64,000 bases of DNA from an uncultured Alphaproteobacteria bacterium. GTDB taxonomy: Bacteria > Pseudomonadota > Alphaproteobacteria > Thalassobaculales > Thalassobaculaceae. Position 1 is the stretch's first letter; each line of letters starts with the position of its first letter. The notes below the pieces were generated by a model. That model had not been told where the DNA came from. It worked only from the letters and a program-made list of their open reading frames with translations, and ran no database searches. The stretch lies in contig CALMRI010000017.1 of assembly GCA_937776645.1 (NCBI GenBank), positions 62,001 to 126,000 of the forward strand, given 5' to 3'. Position numbers and translations under genes: made by a program. Positions 28,022 to 40,154 of this stretch are shown piece by piece.

Positions 28022-29290
28022 ATGGCTCCGATCCTGGGCTGCATCGCCGACGACTTCACCGGCGCCACCGATCTCGCCAATATGCTGGTGCGCGGCGGCC
28101 TGGGGACCGTGCAACTTCTCGGCGTGCCGGCGCCCGGTGACCCGGTTCCGGATGTCGACGCGGTGGTGGTGGCGCTGAAATCCCGCACCATTCCTGCTGC
28201 CGAAGCGGTTACCCAGTCGCTGGCGACGCTTGAATGGCTGCGAGCAGCGGGAGTGCGGCAGTTGTTTTTCAAATACTGCTCGACCTTTGATTCCACCGAT
28301 GACGGCAATATCGGGCAAGTGACCGACGCGCTAATGGATGCATTGCAGGCGGATTTCACCATCGCCTGCCCGGCCTTTCCAGAGACCGGAAGAACCATCT
28401 TCAAGGGCCATTTGTTCGTCGGCGATCAGCTACTGTCTGACACCCATATGCGGCATCACCCGCTGACCCCGATGACCGACAGTAACCTGGTCTCGGTGCT
28501 GGGCCGACAAACCCGCCGCCAAGTCGGGCTGGTGCAGCACCGCGAGATCGAACAGGGCGACGGCACGATCACCCAGGCGTTCGACGCGCTCAAGATCGGC
28601 GGCAAATCCATCGCCATCGTCGACGCGATTAGCGATGACCAGCTCCATGTCATCGGCAGGGCGTTGGCCAAGCTGAAACTGATCACCGGTGGTTCCGGTA
28701 TTGCGCTGGGCTTGCCGGCGAATTATCGCCAGGCCGGGTGGCTCGGCGATAATGTTGTGGCTGACCAGGTGCCCTCGGTCGTCGGCCCGGCGCTGGTCCT
28801 CTCGGGAAGCTGCTCAGCCGCCACCCTCGGACAGGTCGCCACATTCGCGAAAACCCGGCCGACCCATCAGCTTGATCCCCTCGCCCTGGCCAAGGGGCCT
28901 GGCGCCGTGGACGCCGCTATCGCCTGGGCCAAAAGCAAGCTAGAAGAAGGTCCGGCCCTGATTTTTGCCAGCGCCGAGCCCAATGTGGTAAAAGCGACCC
29001 AAGATAAGCTAGGCCGGGCCGCCGCTGGCGACCTGGTGGAACAGGCCATGGCCCGGATAGCCCGGACCCTGGTTGAGGATGGCGTCAGGCGGTTGGTGGT
29101 GGCCGGCGGCGAGACCGCGGGCGCCGTGGTCGGCGCCCTCGGGATCAAGGGTTTGCTAATCGGCGCGCAAATCGACCCAGGCGTTCCAGGCACCGTCACC
29201 ATGGGCACACCAAGGGTGGCGCTTGCGCTCAAATCCGGCAATTTCGGGACGCCGGACTTTTTCGAAAAGGCGCTGCGAGTAATGCCCTGA
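28022..29290 (+). CDS. otnK: 3-oxo-tetronate 4-kinase
   Basis: OtnK (formerly DUF1537) phosphorylates 3-oxo-tetronate before decarboxylation to dihydroxyacetone phosphate. The 422-residue protein starts with GCIADDFTGATDLANML, the family signature, and has FKYCSTFDST, CPAFPETGRT, LVLSGSCSAATLGQ and VVAGGETAGAVV, which form the sugar and nucleotide sites. It is divergent from otnI-denD with about 145 bases between, the likely place for shared promoters. The usual class II aldolase-type decarboxylase OtnC is not in the window. Length is normal. Confidence 0.9.
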   Translation: MAPILGCIADDFTGATDLANMLVRGGLGTVQLLGVPAPGDPVPDVDAVVVALKSRTIPAAEAVTQSLATLEWLRAAGVRQLFFKYCSTFDSTDDGNIGQVTDALMDALQADFTIACPAFPETGRTIFKGHLFVGDQLLSDTHMRHHPLTPMTDSNLVSVLGRQTRRQVGLVQHREIEQGDGTITQAFDALKIGGKSIAIVDAISDDQLHVIGRALAKLKLITGGSGIALGLPANYRQAGWLGDNVVADQVPSVVGPALVLSGSCSAATLGQVATFAKTRPTHQLDPLALAKGPGAVDAAIAWAKSKLEEGPALIFASAEPNVVKATQDKLGRAAAGDLVEQAMARIARTLVEDGVRRLVVAGGETAGAVVGALGIKGLLIGAQIDPGVPGTVTMGTPRVALALKSGNFGTPDFFEKALRVMP

Positions 29291-29372
29291 GCGCGCCTAA
29301 AGGGGATTCATTCACCGCATTAACGATCGCATTGACATCAAGCTGGGTGATGCCGCCGTCAACGACGTCCAG

Positions 29373-30740
29373 TTACGTCCGCTGGTCCTTAGTTTTTGCC
29401 GCCGCTTCGATTGTCGAGGCCGCGCCCCGGCGACCGGCATGGTCGGGAAAGAACCGCATCAGCACCAGCAGCAAAACCAACCCAGGCACGGCTACGCCGA
29501 CTGAGACAATGAAAAAGTCGAACCAGCCGACGTGATCGACCAGATATCCCGACGGCGCCGACAACAGAGGTCCGCCCGAACGCCGTGAAGGCTGATAGCA
29601 GCGCGTATTGAGTCGCGGTGAAAGCCGTGTTGGTGAGGCTAGAGAGATAGGCGACGAAAGCAGCGGTACCCATGCCGCCAGTCACGTTCTCCACCGCTAT
29701 GGTGAAAGTGAGCACGGTGAGGTCGTTACCAGACACCGCCTGATAGGCGAACATGAAGTTCGAGGCGGCCTGCAAGACACCACTTATCAACAGGGCGTTC
29801 AGCAGCCCAGTCCACTTGATCAGCAATCCGCCGATGAACAATCCCACGGCCAGGGCGATCAGGCCGAACAGCTTGGTCACCTCGGCGATCTCGGTCTTGG
29901 TGAACCCAAGATCGATATAGAAGGGGTTAGTCATGATCGACAGGAATGCGTCACCCAGTTTAAAGGTGACGATAAAAAGCAGGATCACCAGCCATCCCGG
30001 CCGGGTCGCAAATTCCGAAAATGGGGCGACGACGAAATCGGCCATCCAGCGCCCGAACGGCCGCTGGATGGCCGATCCATGCGGCAACTGATCCCGGGCG
30101 GGGGGGCTCCGGGCTCAACAAAACCGTCACGGTACCAATCAAAACCAAGAGCGGCCATCGTCAGATAAGCATGGCTCCAGGTCCAGCTGTCAGCCAGGAT
30201 CAACGCACCGGCGCCGGCGACCAGCATCCCGGTCCGATAGCCATAGGTAACCGCCGCCGCGCCAATTCCCTGCTCATCATCCTCCAGGGTTTCGATCCGA
30301 TAAGCATCGATGACGATGTCCTGGCTGGCGGAAAAGAAAGCGACCAGCACCGCGAAACCTGCCATCAGCAGGGGGGCCTGCCGCGGGTCGGATGTCGCCA
30401 ACCCGATGATCGCGACGATCAACATCACCTGCGACAACACCATCCAGCCCCGCCGTCGGCCCAGCATTCGGGTCAGCACCGGTATTTCGACCCCGTCCAT
30501 GAGCGGCGCCCACAACGGCTTCAACGCATAGGGGAGGCCGACAAGCGCGAACAGACCGATGGCCGTGCGCTCGACATCGGCCTCACGCAACCAGGCGCTC
30601 AACGTACCAAAGGATAACAATAGAGGCAGGCCGCTGGCGAAACCCAAGAGCAGGACAACGATTACCCGACGCTTGAAATAGGGCGTAATCGAGTCCCGCA
30701 GCAGCCAAAGCGCCCGGGCAACCGGATCAGCCGCCGCCAA
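29373..30740 (-). pseudogene. ampG: AmpG-type muropeptide permease, split by about three frameshifts
   Basis: AmpG is an inner-membrane MFS importer of cell-wall muropeptides. The N-terminal piece begins at a TTG (30740) and reads VVLLLGFASGLPLLLSFGTLS and PYALKPLWAPLMDG, highly typical of the family. The frame then shifts near 30150 into VTVLLSPEPPRPG, again near 30095 into FVVAPFSEFATRPGW and ILLFIVTFKLGDAF, and again near 29570 into SAPSGYLVDHVGWFD. Each switch restores family-like sequence up to the stop at 29373. The downstream pieces are too well preserved for old decay. It overlaps the end of the PfkB kinase gene. Confidence 0.8.
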
Positions 30741-31724
30741 GGGCCGCCATTGCCAAGGCTTTTAGGTCGGCCTCGGGCCGCGCGCCATAATGGCCAATGA
30801 TCTCGGCCGCCGCTATACCGCCTAGCTACCGCAACGCACCGGATCCATCTGTTGAGTGTATCCAAAAAGGAACCCGGCGGCGTAAAGGTCGCCAGCACCC
30901 GTGGTATCCACGACCTTGCCCACCGGTTCGGCGTCCAGCACATGGACCTCGCCCCCGGACAGCACCACCGATCCCTTCGCCCCCCTGGTCAACGCCACGG
31001 TGTCGCAATGGCCGCGGACGGCCTGCAACGCCGAGTCAAAATCCGAGACTTGGTAAAGCGAGGTAATCTCGTCTTCGTTGGCAAAAAGAATGTCGACGTG
31101 ACGCTCCACCAATTGCAGGAACTCCTCACGGTGGCGGCCGACGCAGAACGGATCGGATAGCGACAGAGCCACTTTTCCACCGCTTCCATAGGCGATCGCC
31201 GCCGCCTTCAGAAAAGCCTCCTTGGCCCGCGGCGGATCCCACAGATACCCCTCAAGATAGACCGTCTTGCTGGCGCGGATCAGGTCCTCGTCGACATCCT
31301 CCGGCCCAAGATCAACACAGGCGCCCAGATGGGTGTTCATCGACCGTTGTGCATCCTCGGTCACCAATACCAGGCAGCTTGCCGTCGGCGGTCCGCTGGT
31401 GCTGAGCCCAGTTTCGAACCGTACCCCTGCGGCGATGATGTCATGGCGGAACACCTTGCCGAAGGAATCCTCTTTCACCTTGCCGATAAACGCGCCTTGG
31501 CCGCCCAGGCCCGCCAGGCCAACAATGGTATTGGCCGCCGACCCACCCGACATCTCGATCCCCGAGCCCATGCGCTCATAAATGGCGTTCGAGCGCTCGG
31601 CGTCGACCAAATTCATGGCGCCTTTCTCGATTCCATTGTCTGCAAGGAAAGCGTCGTCGGCGCGCGCAATAACGTCGACAATCGCGTTTCCGATGCCCGT
31701 CACGTCCATAGTCTTATTATTCAT
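30727..31724 (-). pseudogene. PfkB-family adenosine kinase, one C-terminal frameshift
   Basis: The first frame (30822-31724) encodes about 300 residues with GIGNAIVDVIARADD, MSGGSAANTIVGLAGLGG, NTHLGACVDLGP and the nucleotide-site DTTGAGDLYAAG, which fits the adenosine kinase branch of the PfkB family. It hits a TAG after CGS. Reading one base off resumes at LGGIAAAEIIGHYGARPEAD, the normal end of this family, and stops at 30727. A single missing base near 30825 explains this. The real start is the ATG at 31724. The function, phosphorylating adenosine or a related nucleoside or sugar, is inferred from family. Confidence 0.8.
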
Positions 31725-31863
31725 GCCTGGTTCCCAAGGTCTAAGAGCGCGGCGACACTACCCGAGAACCGCAGCCAGGCAAAGCCATGGCAACGAAGAC
31801 TTGTGCGCTGTGTCCCCTTGTGATTTTCCTGACCAATATCATCGCCTCTATATGGAGATCATC

Positions 31864-32545
31864 ATGCTCGCAGCTCTTTCCAAGGCTTTTGCTCAGCTGC
31901 CGGAACAGACCCTGCGTAATTCGGTGATTTTGAGCGTGCTCGGGGCGACTAGCAATGATTCTTGCCAGCGGATTTATGAGCGGCTGGCTGATCGGTCAAA
32001 TACAAGGTTTCGGTATCGAATGGCTGGATAGTCTGCTCGGCGCCCTCGGCGGGGCGCTCGTGGTGGTGTTCGCCTTCATGTTTTACCCCGCCACCGTCAT
32101 GGTGGTGGCTGGCTTCTTCTTCGATCGCGTGGCCTCGGCGGTGGAAGACCGTCACTATCCCGGGCTGCCCGAAGCGCGCCATCAAGGACTTGGCGAGGTC
32201 TTTAAATCCGCCTTTGGTTTGCTGGCGATAACCTTGGTTTTAAATATTTTGATGATCCCGGTTTATTTGCTGACCTTTTTTGTTGGTGGGTTGGGTTTCG
32301 TTATCTTCTATTGCCTGAACGGCTATCTGCTTGGCCGTGAGTTCTTCGAGATCGCCGCCGGTCGGCACATGGACCCGAAGGAAGCGCGAGCGCTTCGCCG
32401 GTCCAAGCGGTGGACGGTATTTGGCGCCGGTGTGGTGATCGCGGTTATGACTACGATCCCGATCCTCAATCTCGCGGCGCCGGTGATCGCCACCGCCTTC
32501 ATGGTGAATATGTTCCAGTTGTTGCATCGGCGAACTAAAGCATGA
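31864..32545 (+). pseudogene. EI24-domain membrane protein, frameshift near the N-terminus
   Basis: The main frame from about 31955 gives a membrane protein with several hydrophobic segments (WLDSLLGALGGALVVVFAF, LLAITLVLNILMIPVYLL) and GREFFEIAAGRHM, which match EI24/CysZ-like proteins. The family N-terminus, MLAALSKAFAQLPEQTLRN, is in another frame starting at ATG 31864 with GGAG just upstream. One extra base near 31954 separates the two. A CysZ-type sulfate role is possible but not shown; many alphaproteobacterial members are uncharacterised. It is divergent from the kinase gene. Confidence 0.75.
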
Positions 32546-32615
32546 TATTTTATTCGCTAGGGAACTTGTTGGATTTGCATGAATTTTAATATGAAAACCT
32601 GAAAGATCGTGAACG

Positions 32616-33297
32616 ATGTCCTTGTTTCGCCGGAAGCCGCCTGAGGAAGAAAAACCAACGCTTGTTGCGCGGGCCACCGCTGAACGTCTGGAAGCCCCAC
32701 CGCCGGCAGGCGCTCAAAGAACCCCTTGCCATCGACACGCCGGCTGCGGATAACACGCAAATTGATGCTGCCCTTAGCGACCCGGACAAGCGCTTGTCCG
32801 ATCAGGGCAAACCAAACCAAGGAGCTCTCATGGCGTCCAATAGATCCCCTTCGGCAGGCTTCGTGCCGGAGATTCCCTGGCGCTCCATTGACCTTCCGGG
32901 CGCTCCGGGCCGGCGCGCTTCAACCCCACAACGCCATGGAAATTCCGAGGGCAAGCGCCTGGTTGTTGGTCGGGATATCTCGCTGAGTGGGGAGATCAAG
33001 GCCTGCGACTCACTGATCGTCGAAGGCTCGGTCGAAGCGACGCTTGAGAACAGCCGGTTCTTGGAAGTTACCGAGGGCGGCGTATTTGTCGGTGCCGTGG
33101 TTATAGATGAGGCGGTAATCGCCGGCTCCTTTGAGGGCACAATCACCGCACGAGAGCGACTGACGATCAAATCGAGCGGGCGGATTAAAGGGAACGTAAA
33201 TTTCAAGCAGATTGAAATAGAACTTGGCGGCGAGATCGATGGCGATTTGCATGTCTTGAAATCGGATACAGCAGCGGATCCCGCGACCCCTTCATGA
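32616..33297 (+). pseudogene. Bactofilin, probable frameshift in the N-terminal linker
   Basis: Bactofilins are polymer-forming cytoskeletal proteins with a right-handed beta-helix. The core, from about SEGKRLVVGRDISLSGEIK through SLIVEGSVEA, GAVVIDEAVIAGSFEG and GEIDGDLHVLKSD, is intact in one frame ending at 33297. A basic start, MSLFRRKPPEEEKP, lies in another frame from 32616; it fits the short N-terminal tail usual in this family and would need a one-base shift near 32710. Alternatively the protein starts at ATG 32830 in the main frame. It overlaps the next lipoprotein gene by four bases. Confidence 0.75.
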
Positions 33298-33755
33298 ATA
33301 TGCGGTTTAGCGCCTGGATTGGCGTTCTGATTTTTCTTTTGCTGCAGGGTTGCGGGGGCCCGAACCAACAGGTCGCACCTCTTGCGACCGTGCGCCCGTC
33401 CACCTTTATCCCGCCGGTCACCAGCCAAGAAACCCCAGCGACGCTCTGCCGCGTCCAGCGGTGGCGCCTCCGCGCCTATCCGAGACGGAGCGGGACCCCG
33501 AGCGGCTTTTGCACATGAACCGGCGCACGATATCCAGCCTTCTTGGTAAACCTGAATTCGTCCGCCGGGAAGCGACCGCCAGGGTCTGGCAGTACCGGAT
33601 CGCCCATTGCGTCCTCGAATCTGTTCCTCTATTACGAAGCGGACGAACATCGGGTAATTCACTATGAGTTCAGACCGACCATAGCCGGCTCGGATCCAAT
33701 CGATGACTGTTTTGAACAATTCCTTTTGCGCGACCCCGATACACCAAACAGCTAA
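33294..33755 (+). pseudogene. Small lipoprotein with SmpA-like domain, two frameshifts
   Basis: The first frame gives a signal peptide with lipobox LLLQGC. A second frame continues with LSETERDPERLL, SSLLGKPEFVRREA and ARVWQYRIAHCVL. A third frame gives LFLYYEADEHRVIHYEFR and DPIDDCFEQFLL, ending at 33755. Removing single bases near 33450 and 33625 makes one continuous protein of about 150 residues; the second fix yields CVLDLFLYYE. This is a conserved small lipoprotein type in related genomes, with a domain like SmpA/OmlA (BamE). The start overlaps the bactofilin stop, so they form one unit. Confidence 0.65.
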
Positions 33756-33803
33756 GGCCACTGCGCGCGAGCGGTTGCTCTTCCGTCCGAATAGACCATA
33801 CGG

Positions 33804-34459
33804 TCAACCCAAGGTGGTTGTCTTATCCGCAAAGCGGCAAAGGTCGGAGACCCGGCAGGACGGGCAATCCGGTTTACGGGCCTTGCAAACGTAGCGCCCA
33901 TGCAGAATGAGCCATTGATGCGCATGTAATTTCCAAGTGCTCCGGGACCCGGCGCTCCAGAGCTAACTCGACCACGAGCGGCGTCTTACCGACCGCGAGG
34001 CCAGTTCGGTTTCCGACCCTAAATAAATGCGTGTCGACCGCCATGGTGGGCTGTCCAAAGGCGATGTTGAGCACGACATTGGCAGTTTTACGCCCAACAC
34101 CTGGAAGGGCTTCCAGGGTTTTTCGTTCATCCGGAACCACGCTTTGGTGCTCTCGGATCAGGATTTCGGAAAGGGCGATGACGTTTTTCGCCTTTGAATT
34201 ATACAAGCCGATGGTTTTGATAAATTGCTTCAGCCGGTCCAGCCCGAGTTCGACCATTTGTTCCGGGGTTTCAACCAGGGCGAATAACGGACCGGTTGCC
34301 TTGTTGACGCCGACATCGGTTGCTTGAGCTGAAAGCACGACCGCCACGAGCAGGGTGTAATGGTTGACGTAATCCAGCTCGCCGCGCGGCTCCGGATTAA
34401 AGTCCGACAAGCGGGCGAAGAATGTCTCGATATCGAGCTTTTTTCATTGGACGTGCCAT
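33804..34459 (-). pseudogene. nth: Endonuclease III, two frameshifts
   Basis: Nth removes oxidised pyrimidines and nicks the strand. The central frame holds TLLVAVVLSAQATDVGVNK, the catalytic helix-hairpin-helix LPGVGRKTANVVLN and VDTHLFRVGNRTGL (catalytic Asp). The C-terminal frame gives LHGRYVCKARKPDCPSCRV and LC, the C-x6-C-x2-C-x5-C cluster, ending at 33804. The N-terminus (MARPMKKLDIETFF) needs one A removed from the run of six near 34440. A further shift lies near 33925. All catalytic and cluster residues are present, so the gene would be functional if the shifts are errors. Confidence 0.8.
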
Positions 34460-34593
34460 GCCTCCTCATAGCCCGCCTGGAAGCCCCCGTGAACCCCGAT
34501 CAGCGCGTCCGCCGCACTTTACCGCGGTGCAAAGGGGGGGTGGTCTTTGGAATATCATAGCGCCCAAAAAACAAATCAACCTCGAAACGAAAG

Positions 34594-35061
34594 ATGGTTG
34601 CGGAATTCTATTCGAGTATTTCCTCATCCCGAACCGAAGTCTGCCGGTTAGCTCTCGCCGTCATGGCCGTGTTGATCGGCCTCAGCGTCGCCATAAGGGG
34701 GCTTCACCATCGCCGGCGGATGGTTGGTCATCGGTTTTCTGGGACTCGGCATGATCTTGGTCTATGTGGCTTTTTGGATCATTTACCGTGCGGCGTGTCA
34801 ATCGGGGCGAGATTCGACAGACCGCGCAGGAGCTTGAGCTGGTTTTCCTCGATGGAACCGATGGCGGCCGCCGAGCCGTGTTATCACCTCATTGGGCCTG
34901 GCTATGGGATTGGAGGATCAGTCTTGTGGGCGGTTCACCGGTGCCAGATCAACCCGGACGCTGGAATTGGGATCCTTCTCTTAGCGCAGATGGAGAAAGC
35001 TGCCTTGGCCAAGGAGTTGGCCGGCGCTCTGCATCAATGGCGCAATAGGACCGCCCACTAA
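34594..35061 (+). pseudogene. DUF2244 membrane protein, several frameshifts
   Basis: Pieces in different frames match this small alphaproteobacterial family: PNRSLP near the start, a hydrophobic segment GWLVIGFLGLGMILVYVAFW (two membrane spans in the family), LELVFLDGTDGGRR, VLSPHWAWL, LELGSF and a helical end KAALAKELAGALHQWRN. At least four shifts are needed. The order of the pieces is preserved over 470 bases, so this was one gene. The function is unknown. It is the most heavily broken gene in the segment. Confidence 0.55.
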
Positions 35062-35130
35062 GACCTTCGTGAGACACACCCACCTGACGCGGCGCTCCCA
35101 CGCCCGTATTTTCAGCTATTTACCAGGGCT

Positions 35131-35944
35131 TTAGCCATTCAAACCCAACACATCCGTCATATCATAAAGCCCCGCTGGCTTCCCCACCGCCCATTCCGCC
35201 GCACGAACCGCGCCTGCGGCATAGATGTGCCGCCCGGCGGCCTTGTGCGCTATTTCCACACGCTCCCCCGGCCCAGCGAAAATCACCGAATGTTCACCGA
35301 CGATGTCGCCGCCGCGCAACGAGGCAAAGCCAATATCACCGCGTCTGCGCGCGCCGGTGTGGCCTTCTCGGGAAAGCACGCTGGTTTTTTCGAAATCAAC
35401 CTCCCGGCCTCGCGCCGCGGCCCGACCCAAACCAAGCGCTGTTCCGGACGGGGCATCGATTTTCCGGCCATGGTGAATCTCGAACACTTCGATATCAAAA
35501 TCATCGTTCAGCGCTCGGGCCATCTGCTCCACCAGGACAAATAGCAAATTGACCCCAAGGCTCATGTTCGGTGCGAAAACCACCGGAACGGCCTTTGCCG
35601 CCTCGGCTAATGCCCCCTCTCCAGAGACGTCCAGACCCGTGGTGCCGACCACCCAGGCTGTTCCGGACTGGATTGCCGCCTCAGCGTGACCGACAACCGC
35701 CTCTGGAAGGGTAAAATCGACCACCGACTCAGCTATTTTAAACATTTCCAAGGCGCTTCCGGTTGCTTTGACCCCCAATTGGCCAAACCCACAAATCTCT
35801 CCAATATCAGTGCCCTGCAAAGTACTACTCCGGCCTTACGGAGCCCCCGGCGAGGACGGTATTCTCGGTATCCAGAATTTGGCGAACGATCATCGCCCCC
35901 ATCCGTCCGGCCACGCCAGCCACGCCAATTGACAGCCCGCTCAT
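35131..35944 (-). pseudogene. dapB: 4-hydroxy-tetrahydrodipicolinate reductase, one frameshift
   Basis: DapB makes tetrahydrodipicolinate in the lysine/diaminopimelate route. The N-terminal frame from ATG 35944 reads IGVAGVAGRMGAMIVRQI, the NAD(P)-binding motif, and stops at 35877-range after GGSVRPE. The rest (35131-35820) contains VDFTLPEAV, VVGTTGLD, APNMSLGVN, the catalytic EIHHGRKIDAPSGTAL and GRHIYAAGAVRAAEW in the other frame. One extra base in the GGCCGG region near 35838 separates them. This gene is normally essential and no second copy is visible, so a sequence error is likely. It is divergent from the PadR remnant. Confidence 0.85.
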
Positions 35945-36087
35945 GAAAATCCTCCCCGTCTCCATTGCGCCCGGATTGCCGATGGGCGGTTGTTCTAAAA
36001 GCTATCAGCTTTAGAGCTCACGTCGAAAAGATACCTTTAATATATATTTATCGGATCAATATAACCAATAGTATAAATCTCTTTGTA

Positions 36088-36600
36088 ATGCAGCTATCGA
36101 GTCTATCACTCGGTTTAATATTAACCGAGCCGATGACCGGCTATGCCCTCCAGGAAAAGGTGGTTGGCGCCCTCGGGCATTTTCAGCACGCAAGTTTCGG
36201 CGCGCCATGCTCGGCGCTGGGTTCCCTAGAGGCAGGAGGATTTAGTCGCCTCGTGATCGGCCCGGATCAACCGGCCTCGGAAAACGTTTGTATCCAATCT
36301 TCGATTCGGGGCGGCGCAGGGAAAATTTACCGAGTGTTTCGCCGAGGCTCCAGCAGACAAAAGTTTGCTCCGGTTTTCTGTCGGCCATGTATTTTGCTGA
36401 CGAGTTGGCCTTCGACAACACAGAGCGGCTGATTGATGAACGATTGGCCAACCATCGCGCGGAACGGCACCGACTGCTGGCACTACCAATCGCCTCGATG
36501 GCTGATTCACCGTGCGCTATGCGCTTTCGATACGGAAGCCGCTATTGAATTTCTGTACGACGAAGGACCCGCCCGCATCGCCATCATTTGTCACGGACGC
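36088..36600 (+). pseudogene. PadR-family regulator, multiple frameshifts
   Basis: The first frame has a winged-helix start: LSLGLILTEPMTGYALQEK and GHFQHASFGAPCSALGSLEAGG, which matches PadR regulators of the alphaproteobacterial type in which GHFYEASFG-like and a serine-rich wing occur. Later frames give AAQGKFTECFAEAPADKSLLRFS, FADELAFDNTERLIDERLANHRAE and VRYALSIRKPLL, corresponding to the rest of the family. At least three shifts are needed. The upstream region (about 36020-36087) is very AT-rich and probably contains its promoter. Target genes are unknown. Confidence 0.6.
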
Positions 36601-36660
36601 TAATGATTTATTTGTATTTTTTAAAATATTAGAAAAGAGCAAGGGACAACACGAGAACCT

Positions 36661-36705
36661 TTGCCGGCGGCAACTCTCGCAGGCATACCGATGAAATTAT
36701 CGGTA
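36661..36705. other. Two short hairpins between padR and dnaJ
   Basis: TTGCCGGCGGCAA (36661-36673) is a near-perfect palindrome. TACCGAT and ATCGGTA (36686-36705) form a 7-base stem with a six-base loop. They lie between convergent genes and may mark the end of the dnaJ message, but no T-run follows on either strand. Confidence 0.35.
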
Positions 36706-36740
36706 CCGCCTCTACTTACCGCCGAGATTTAACAAGGCCG

Positions 36741-37854
36741 TCAGTCCCGTAAATCTTCCCACAGGTCGCGCACCCGGTCAAAGAACCCCGTCGACTGCGG
36801 ACTGGTAGAATCGTTATGGGCCTCGGCGAATTCCTCGAGTATCTGCTTTTGTTCCCGGCTCAAGTTGACCGGCGTCTCGACTGCCATCTCGACGTATAAA
36901 TCACCGCGGTCAGATCGGCGGAGCACGGACATGCCTTTGCCGCGCAAACGGAACTGGGTGCCGGTTTGAGTGCCCGGATTAATAGTGACTCGCGCCCTGG
37001 AACCTTCGACCGTCGGCACTTCGATCTGGCCACCAAGAGCCGCCGTCGTCATTTGCAATGGGACTCGGCAATAGATATCCGCCCCATCGCGCTTGAAGAT
37101 CGGATGCTCTTCGATCGACAGAAAAATATACAAATCCCCCGAAGGAGCGGACCGAGCGCCAGCTTCACCCTCGCCGGACAGCCGGATGCGGGTTCCTTCC
37201 TCGACTCCGGCGGGAATATTTACCGATAGGGTCTTTTCCTTCTGCAGCTGGCCATTGCCACGGCAGGCGACACAGGGGCTTTTAATCACCCGGCCATCAC
37301 CATTACAGCTGGCGCAGGTGCGTTCGATCGTAAAAAATCCCTGTTGGGCACGCACCTTGCCATGACCCTGGCAGGTCTTGCAAGGCGACGGGTTGGGTCC
37401 CGGGCTTCGCGCCAGTTCCGGAGCATTCCTCGCAGCCGACCGAGCTCGGCACCTTGATTTCGGCGTCCCGACCGTTGAAAGCCTCTTCGATGGTAATGCT
37501 CATATTATAGCGCAAATCGCCGCCGCGCCGGTCACCGCCACCAGATCGGCGGCCGCCTCCGAAATTGCCAAACATTTCATCGAAAATATCCGCGAAACCG
37601 CCGCCGCCCTGCCGTCCCGCCATGCCGCCTTCAAAGGCTTCATGGCCGAAGCGGTCATAGGCCGCACGCTTCTGCGCGTCCTTCAGGACGTCATAAGCCT
37701 CGCTGACTTCCTTGAATTGATGCTCAGCGGACGGATCATCCGGATTGCGGTCGGGATGATACTTCATCGCTAGCTTGCGATAAGCGGATTTTAGGTCGCT
37801 GTCGCCCGCCCCACGCTCGACACCCAATATCTCGTAGAAATCACGCTTCGCCAT
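36741..37854 (-). pseudogene. dnaJ: Chaperone DnaJ, one frameshift in the zinc-finger domain
   Basis: DnaJ stimulates the DnaK ATPase and delivers substrates. The N-terminal frame (from ATG 37854) has the J-domain with HPDRNPDD, a Gly/Phe-rich linker and the first zinc-finger cysteines ([13 protein letters not shown]). It then shifts. The other frame, ending at 36741, has [20 protein letters not shown] and the C-terminal beta domains. Skipping one G in the run at 37395-37397 reads [14 protein letters not shown], which restores the missing CxxCxGxG repeat. All four zinc-finger repeats are then present. It lies directly downstream of dnaK, the usual order. Confidence 0.88.
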
Positions 37855-37977
37855 CGCCTACCATCGCCCCCTTGGCCCCGCGCGCCACCTCAGTACTGCG
37901 CTGCCGGTCCAATTAGACCGGCAGCGCAGCAATTCAAGGTCGTTACGGCGCGATTTTTACCCTCGGAACCGTCCTTA

Positions 37978-39952
<1,975 letters not shown>

Positions 39953-40021
39953 TCAGCAAACGGGTTCGGCCCTTAAAACACCGTGCCCGTTCCCGATTGT
40001 ATAGGGTGTGGAACTACCGGC

Positions 40022-40051
40022 TATATAGGGGGGTGGTCCGGGTGCTGCAAG
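40022..40051 (-). promoter_or_regulatory. Candidate heat-shock (RpoH) promoter for dnaK
   Basis: On the minus strand CTTGCA (40046-40051) is followed 16 bases later by CCTATATA (40022-40029), preceded by a run of C. That resembles the sigma-32 -35 (CTTGA) and -10 (CCCCATNT / CCTATAT) of alphaproteobacteria. It sits about 85 bases before the dnaK start codon. A CIRCE element is not visible here. Confidence 0.55.
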
Positions 40052-40154
40052 CGCGGTTCGCATGCAATCTTTCATTAAAGCGTGCAGTTCGGGTATCGGT
40101 GCCACGCTGCAGCCCCCACGAACAGCACTAGGCCAGGGAGTGCAGCAGCCTCGA

